A stretch of 9,783 bases of DNA from Actinomycetota bacterium (GTDB taxonomy: Bacteria; Actinomycetota; Thermoleophilia; Gaiellales; Gaiellaceae). The translations under genes and the position numbers were made by a program. Under the pieces are notes generated by a model. It searched no databases. It was not told the origin of the DNA and saw nothing but the letters and a program-made list of their open reading frames with translations. Each line of letters begins with the position of its first letter. Position 1 is the stretch's first letter. Where the stretch lies: positions 1 through 9,783 of the forward strand of contig PMMN01000030.1 of assembly GCA_003162235.1 (NCBI GenBank), given 5' to 3'. Positions 6,344 to 9,783 of this stretch are shown piece after piece.

Positions 6344-7228
6344 CTATCCTCCAAGTTTCTTACGGTAACGGGCAAGGGCAAGCTTTGCAGCCAAGCTCGT
6401 GAAGAGAACGAAGCACATCAGCGTGAAGGCAGCCGCCCAGGCCTTCGATTGGTAGGCGGGGTCGGCCTGATCGGAGTACGAGAAGATCACGAGCGTCAGG
6501 GACTGGAGCGGATGAAACGGATTCCAGTCGGCGTGGCTGCTCACGCCGAGAGAGGTGAGGAATAGTAGCGGTGCGGTTTCTCCGGCCGCGCGTGCAATCG
6601 CCAGCGTCGTTCCGGTCAGGATGCCCCCCATCGCCGAAGGAATGACTACCTGGACAGTCGTGCGCCAGCGACTGACGCCGAGTGCAAGACTCGCCTCTCG
6701 CTGCGAGGGGGGGACGAGCAGGAGCACTTCCTCGGTCGCGCGGGCCACCAGCGGCAACATGATGATTGCCAGAGCGATTGAGCCGGCGAACGCGCTCTGG
6801 CCGTGCGCGGCGACGAGCATCGTGAAGACGAACATCCCGATCACGATCGTGGGAATCCCGTTGGTGATGTCGAGCGCCATACGGGCGATGCGTGCCAGGC
6901 GAGGTTGCGCCAGCTCGCTGACGTAGATGGCGACCAGCACACCCAACGGTAGCGCGATTAGAGTCGCTATCCCGACCAGTATCGCACTGCCGACGATCGC
7001 GAAAAGTACGCCGCCTCCCTTGGGATTGAAGCCCTGAGCCTGGCTCTTGGTGAAGAAGTCGAGATTGAGAGCTCCGGCGCCGCGAGTGGCGACCGAAATC
7101 ACGACGATGGCGAGCACCGCCACTGCGAGCAGAGCGGCGCCGATGGCAAGAACCCCCATAGCCTTATTGACGAGCTGGCGCCGGCGAAGACGGCCACTCG
7201 CGCGAAGAGAGAACGCGGGCTCGGTCAT
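6344..7228 (-). CDS. pstA: PstA, phosphate ABC transporter permease
   Basis: The 294-residue protein has an N-terminal membrane segment (about 24-48) and five further segments. It carries the permease EAA loop [21 protein letters not shown] (177-197), which docks onto PstB. Other PstA features are [26 protein letters not shown] (121-135) and [13 protein letters not shown] (212-224). It forms the phosphate pathway together with PstC. The ATG at 7228 overlaps the pstC stop by one base (TGATG). The C-terminus is basic (ARYRKKLGG), as expected for a cytoplasmic end, and its last codons contain the ribosome binding site of pstB. Length and layout are normal for PstA. Confidence 0.95.
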   Translation of the reverse strand: MTEPAFSLRASGRLRRRQLVNKAMGVLAIGAALLAVAVLAIVVISVATRGAGALNLDFFTKSQAQGFNPKGGGVLFAIVGSAILVGIATLIALPLGVLVAIYVSELAQPRLARIARMALDITNGIPTIVIGMFVFTMLVAAHGQSAFAGSIALAIIMLPLVARATEEVLLLVPPSQREASLALGVSRWRTTVQVVIPSAMGGILTGTTLAIARAAGETAPLLFLTSLGVSSHADWNPFHPLQSLTLVIFSYSDQADPAYQSKAWAAAFTLMCFVLFTSLAAKLALARYRKKLGG

Positions 7229-8244
7229 CAGTCGGCGCTCAGTCCCTGAGCTTCGAACGCCCGGTCGAGCGCGATCCTGCGTCGGCGCGGGCGCATGTCG
7301 ATCGGCTTGATCAAGAGCTGGGCACCGATGTTCACGGCCAGCGAGATCACGAGCAGGATCGTCGCCAGATAGACGAGCGACGAGATCTGCAGGTTCGTCG
7401 AGGCGCCCTGGTACTGCCCGGCGATGCGGCTGGCGAGCGTATCACTGTGGCCGAACAGTGATAGGTGGATCCCGATCTGCGAGCCGATCACCTGGGTGAC
7501 CGCGATTGCCTCGCCCACAGCGCGGCCGAAGCCGAGCGCCACGGCCGCGAAGATTCCCGGGCGCGCAGCAGGGAGTAGGACGCCACGCACCATCTCCCAG
7601 CGCGTCGCGCCGAGCGCGAGCGCCCCTTCGCGCAGCTCGGGCGGCGCGGTCGTGAAGAGCTCACGGGTGACGCTGGCGACGATCGGCACGACCATGATCG
7701 TCAGGACTAGCACGGCGGTCAGGATTCCGGTGGGGTAGTGCGCCCCGCGGAAGAAAGGAAGGAATCCGAGCGTCGAGCTCAGAAACGGCTCCAGCTGATT
7801 CTGTACGAATGGGCCGAGAACGAGGATTCCCCACAGACCGAGGATGACGCTCGGGATCGCAGCCAGCATTTCCACCAGCGCTCCCAAGAGCGCGCGCACC
7901 GGCTTTGGCGCCAACTCGGTCAGGAAAAGAGCTATCGCGATGGCGAGCGGTGTTGCGATCAGGATCGCCAGCACCGCCGTGACGGCTGTCCCGTAGATCA
8001 GCGAGAGGGCGCCGAACTGGTTGAGATTAACGGACCAGGCCTGCGACACCAGGAAGTGCAGGCCAAACTTGCGGAAGGCGAGACGGGAGCCCGTGGCCAG
8101 CTCGTAGGCGATCACAACGAGGATGCCGACCGCAAGCGCCGCCGCGCCGAAAGTGATCGCCTTCAGTGCCGGGTCGCCGATCCGGTCGAGCCGGCCGCGA
8201 GTGCGCTCGAGCGCGGATTCCTTCTCTGCGTGTGAATCAGCCAC
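7228..8244 (-). CDS. pstC: PstC, phosphate ABC transporter permease
   Basis: The 338-residue protein opens with a charged cytoplasmic N-terminus (about 1-27), followed by six membrane segments. It has the EAA loop REGALALGATRWEMVRGVLLP (205-225), plus EMLAAIPSVILGLWGI (125-140) and GRAVGEAIAVTQVIG (240-254), all typical of PstC. A loop at about 145-172 faces outside. It pairs with PstA to form the channel that receives phosphate from PstS. The start is GTG 8244. No ribosome binding site is visible, but a TAGGCT on the minus strand (8260-8255) would place transcription start only a few bases before the GTG, so the message may be nearly leaderless. It is the first gene of the pstCAB-phoU operon and diverges from pstS. 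Confidence 0.95.
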   Translation of the reverse strand: MADSHAEKESALERTRGRLDRIGDPALKAITFGAAALAVGILVVIAYELATGSRLAFRKFGLHFLVSQAWSVNLNQFGALSLIYGTAVTAVLAILIATPLAIAIALFLTELAPKPVRALLGALVEMLAAIPSVILGLWGILVLGPFVQNQLEPFLSSTLGFLPFFRGAHYPTGILTAVLVLTIMVVPIVASVTRELFTTAPPELREGALALGATRWEMVRGVLLPAARPGIFAAVALGFGRAVGEAIAVTQVIGSQIGIHLSLFGHSDTLASRIAGQYQGASTNLQISSLVYLATILLVISLAVNIGAQLLIKPIDMRPRRRRIALDRAFEAQGLSAD

Positions 8245-8283
8245 AACGCAACTCAGCCTAAACAGACGGGCCCGGTCGCGGAA
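8245..8283 (-). promoter_or_regulatory. Candidate pstC promoter
   Basis: On the minus strand TTCCGC (8283-8278) and TAGGCT (8260-8255) are 17 bases apart, matching actinobacterial -35/-10 spacing loosely. Transcription would begin around 8248, leaving almost no leader before the GTG at 8244. This fits the absence of a ribosome binding site. The match to consensus is modest, so this is a weak call. Confidence 0.35.
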
Positions 8284-8285
8284 CG

Positions 8286-8330
8286 GTTATCACCACGTTG
8301 TAACCACATCGCCACCACCCCCTTGCCCAC
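8286..8330 (+). promoter_or_regulatory. Pho-box-like array of 11-bp direct repeats
   Basis: Three 11-bp units follow each other without gap: GTTATCACCAC (8286-8296), GTTGTAACCAC (8297-8307) and ATCGCCACCAC (8308-8318). A weaker unit, CCCTTGCCCAC (8320-8330), follows after a 1-base slip. PhoB/PhoP response regulators bind direct repeats with exactly this 11-bp period, and the Streptomyces unit GTTCACC is similar to the first two copies. The array sits between divergent pstS and pstC, the expected place for activation under phosphate starvation. The binding protein is inferred; its gene is not in the window. Confidence 0.65.
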
Positions 8331-8393
8331 GAACGGAAATACCGATGGCACGCTCTATGCAACATGAAAACAAACACTAAGGAGAAAAAAGAG

Positions 8394-9554
8394 ATGACCC
8401 GACGTGGGTTCCTCGTAAGCATTTCGGCTCTCGCGCTGGCTCTCATAACGAGCGTCAGCTGCGCAAGCGGCGCCAACGCGAAACACGCTGCCGCAACGCT
8501 GAACGGCGGCGGTAGCTCGTTCGTGTTCCCGCTCGTCTCAGCTTGGACGCCGGCCTTCAAGAGTGAGACAGGTATCACCGTCAACTACAACGCGATCGGC
8601 AGCGGCGCCGGAATCGCGGCAGTTTCGAATCGCTCCGTCGACTTCGGTGCCAGCGATGCCCCGCTCACGCCCGATCAGCAGGCGACCTGCAACGGCTGCC
8701 TCACGATCCCGTGGGCGTTCTCGGCAACCGCGGTCGCCTACAACGGAACGGATCTCCCGCCGCACCTGCGCATCACCGGCCCGGTCCTCGCCGACATCTA
8801 CCTCGGCAAGATCAAGAACTGGTCGGATCCTGCGATCAAAGCGCTGAACCCGGGAGTTACTCTTCCGGACAAGGCACTCACCCCGATCTTCCGCAGCGAC
8901 TCGAGCGGTACCAGCTTCAACTTCACCCAGTACCTCACGGCGGTCAGCCCTGAGTGGTCGTCGAAGATCGGTACCGGAACCCAGCCCGCCTTCCCGGCTG
9001 GCGTGGGCGGAGCGAAGAGCTCCGGAGTCTCGGCTCTTCTGACAAAAACGAACGGCGGCATCTGCTACGTCGACGTCGCCTACGCTCTGAAGAGTGGCTT
9101 CGGGACATTCGCGATCAAGAACCGCACGGGCAAGTTTGAGTTGCCCGGCTTGAGGCAGATCACCGCCACGGCCGGCCTGGTCACAACCGCCAAGGCCGAT
9201 AGCACGGGCCTCGTTCTCAGCGTCGTCGACCCGCCCAAGCCCTCGCTGCCGAAGTTCAAGCCGATCAAGGCGAAGAGCCGGACCCAACGAGCGCTGATCC
9301 TCAAGTACCGGGCGAGGGTGCTCGCAAAGGCCCGCACCAAGAACAAGAAGCTCGCGATCGCCTACCCGATCTGCACCTTCACCTACGTGATCGTGCCCAA
9401 GCAGGCGAATCAGGCTGATGCTCTCAAGACCTTCTTCACGTGGGCATTGACCAAGGGCCAAGGAAGCACCTACGGCCCCCCGCTTCGCTTCGTCGCGATT
9501 CCCAAGGCGGTTCGGAAGACCTCGCTGAGTCTGCTCAGCCAGATCCACACCTAG
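8394..9554 (+). CDS. pstS: PstS, phosphate-binding protein with Tat-like signal and basic insertion
   Basis: PstS captures phosphate outside the membrane and delivers it to PstC/PstA. ATG 8394 is chosen because AAGGAG at 8379-8384 lies 9 bases upstream; the ATG at 8364 has none and precedes that site. The 386-residue product begins with a twin-arginine signal (TRRGFLV, 2-8), then a hydrophobic stretch and either a weak lipobox ending at C23 or an ANA cleavage site at 27-29. Phosphate-binding motifs follow: GGGSSFVFPL, YNAIGSGAGI, DFGASDAPL and RSDSSGTSFNF. C99 and C102 form a CNGC pair that could make a disulfide. Residues 282-319 are a stretch with 15 Lys/Arg and no acidic residue, inserted before the conserved YPICTFTYVIV. 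The gene is monocistronic and ends at a strong terminator. Confidence 0.95.
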   Translation: MTRRGFLVSISALALALITSVSCASGANAKHAAATLNGGGSSFVFPLVSAWTPAFKSETGITVNYNAIGSGAGIAAVSNRSVDFGASDAPLTPDQQATCNGCLTIPWAFSATAVAYNGTDLPPHLRITGPVLADIYLGKIKNWSDPAIKALNPGVTLPDKALTPIFRSDSSGTSFNFTQYLTAVSPEWSSKIGTGTQPAFPAGVGGAKSSGVSALLTKTNGGICYVDVAYALKSGFGTFAIKNRTGKFELPGLRQITATAGLVTTAKADSTGLVLSVVDPPKPSLPKFKPIKAKSRTQRALILKYRARVLAKARTKNKKLAIAYPICTFTYVIVPKQANQADALKTFFTWALTKGQGSTYGPPLRFVAIPKAVRKTSLSLLSQIHT

Positions 9555-9572
9555 AGCCGCTCCTTGCTCGAA

Positions 9573-9606
9573 ACGGGCGCCCGGGCACTCGCCCGGCGCC
9601 CGTTTT
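9573..9606 (+). terminator. Intrinsic terminator of pstS, possibly bidirectional
   Basis: ACGGGCGCCCGGGC (9573-9586) pairs with GCCCGGCGCCCGT (9591-9603), giving 13 base pairs with one bulged C and a 4-base ACTC loop, followed by TTTTCGTTTCTT. It begins 19 bp after the pstS stop. The flanking AA at 9571-9572 extends the stem with the T run, and on the minus strand the hairpin is followed by a shorter TTTC. It could therefore also stop transcription from the convergent kinase gene. Confidence 0.9.
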
Positions 9607-9622
9607 CGTTTCTTGACGATCG

Positions 9623-9783
9623 CTAGCCGGGGAATAGGCAGCGAACTGTCAGGCCCTCGCCGGCCGCGCCGGCCGCGCCGACACTACCGCCGGCGGAGGC
9701 CACCACGTGCTTGACGATCGCGAGGCCAAGGCCGGTACCGCGACTAGTCCGTGCTCGATCGGCGCGGTAGAAGCGTTCGAAGA
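9623..9783 (-). CDS. C-terminal end of a sensor histidine kinase (partial, possibly PhoR)
   Basis: A minus-strand frame enters from the right edge and ends at TAG 9625-9623. The visible 52 residues begin FERFYRADRA and continue RTSRGTGLGLAIVKHVV, which are the F box and G2 box of the HATPase_c ATP-binding domain of histidine kinases. The ending EGLTVRCLFPG is the final strand and C-terminus. An in-frame 9-bp duplication encodes GAAGAA just before it. The kinase would autophosphorylate on His and pass phosphate to a response regulator. Its position beside pst genes makes PhoR the natural guess, but the sensor and dimerisation domains are outside the window. It converges on pstS and shares the hairpin between them. 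Confidence 0.85.
   Translation of the reverse strand, partial: FERFYRADRARTSRGTGLGLAIVKHVVASAGGSVGAAGAAGEGLTVRCLFPG

Noticed and set aside
8538..9548. Minus-strand open frame of 336 codons antisense to pstS
   Set aside because: It is composition-driven, rich in Arg, Gly and Ala without motifs. The plus strand encodes a clear PstS.
9612..9722. Repeat of CTTGACGATCGC at 9612-9623 and 9711-9722, and TTGACG as a -35 box
   Set aside because: The two 12-base matches have unrelated contexts (stop region and the kinase G2 box). TTGACG at 9613 has no matching -10 and would read antisense into the kinase gene.

Overview
The window is GC-rich (roughly 63-65% by eye) and densely coded. It has short ATGA/GTGA overlaps, GTG starts and a Tat-style signal peptide. 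Together with the sequence of PstS (a CNGC pair ahead of the 'IPWAFSATAVAYN' stretch), this suggests a deep-branching actinobacterium, most likely of the Thermoleophilia/Solirubrobacterales type. That placement is inferred from memory of family members, not from a search.

The right half (about 4823-9783) is a complete high-affinity phosphate uptake locus. The binding-protein gene pstS (+) stands alone and diverges from a tightly overlapping operon pstC-pstA-pstB-phoU (-). The gap between pstS and pstC holds a run of 11-bp direct repeats that look like a Pho box. A strong hairpin terminator follows pstS. Converging on it from the right is the 3' end of a sensor histidine kinase gene, plausibly PhoR, cut by the window edge. 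PstS would capture phosphate outside the membrane, PstC/PstA form the channel, PstB supplies ATP-driven power, and PhoU links transport to kinase signalling.

The left half (1-4822) is a looser set of genes. From the left edge: (i) the 5' end of a minus-strand gene whose product starts with a Pro/Ala/acidic 10-residue-repeat tail, function unknown; (ii) a PHP-family metal-dependent phosphoesterase (-); (iii) a minus-strand operon made of a possible 36-residue CxxC peptide, a CPA2-type cation/proton antiporter and a DUF2252 kinase-fold protein; (iv) a plus-strand pair of a short HD-GYP domain protein and an overlapping 90-codon gene of unknown function whose product carries a duplicated HDxWWxDxP motif.

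I see no mobile element, CRISPR array, tRNA or rRNA. The least explained items are the HDxWWxD mini-protein coupled to the ligand-poor HD-GYP gene, the Lys/Arg-rich insertion in PstS, and the repeat-bearing N-terminus at the left edge.
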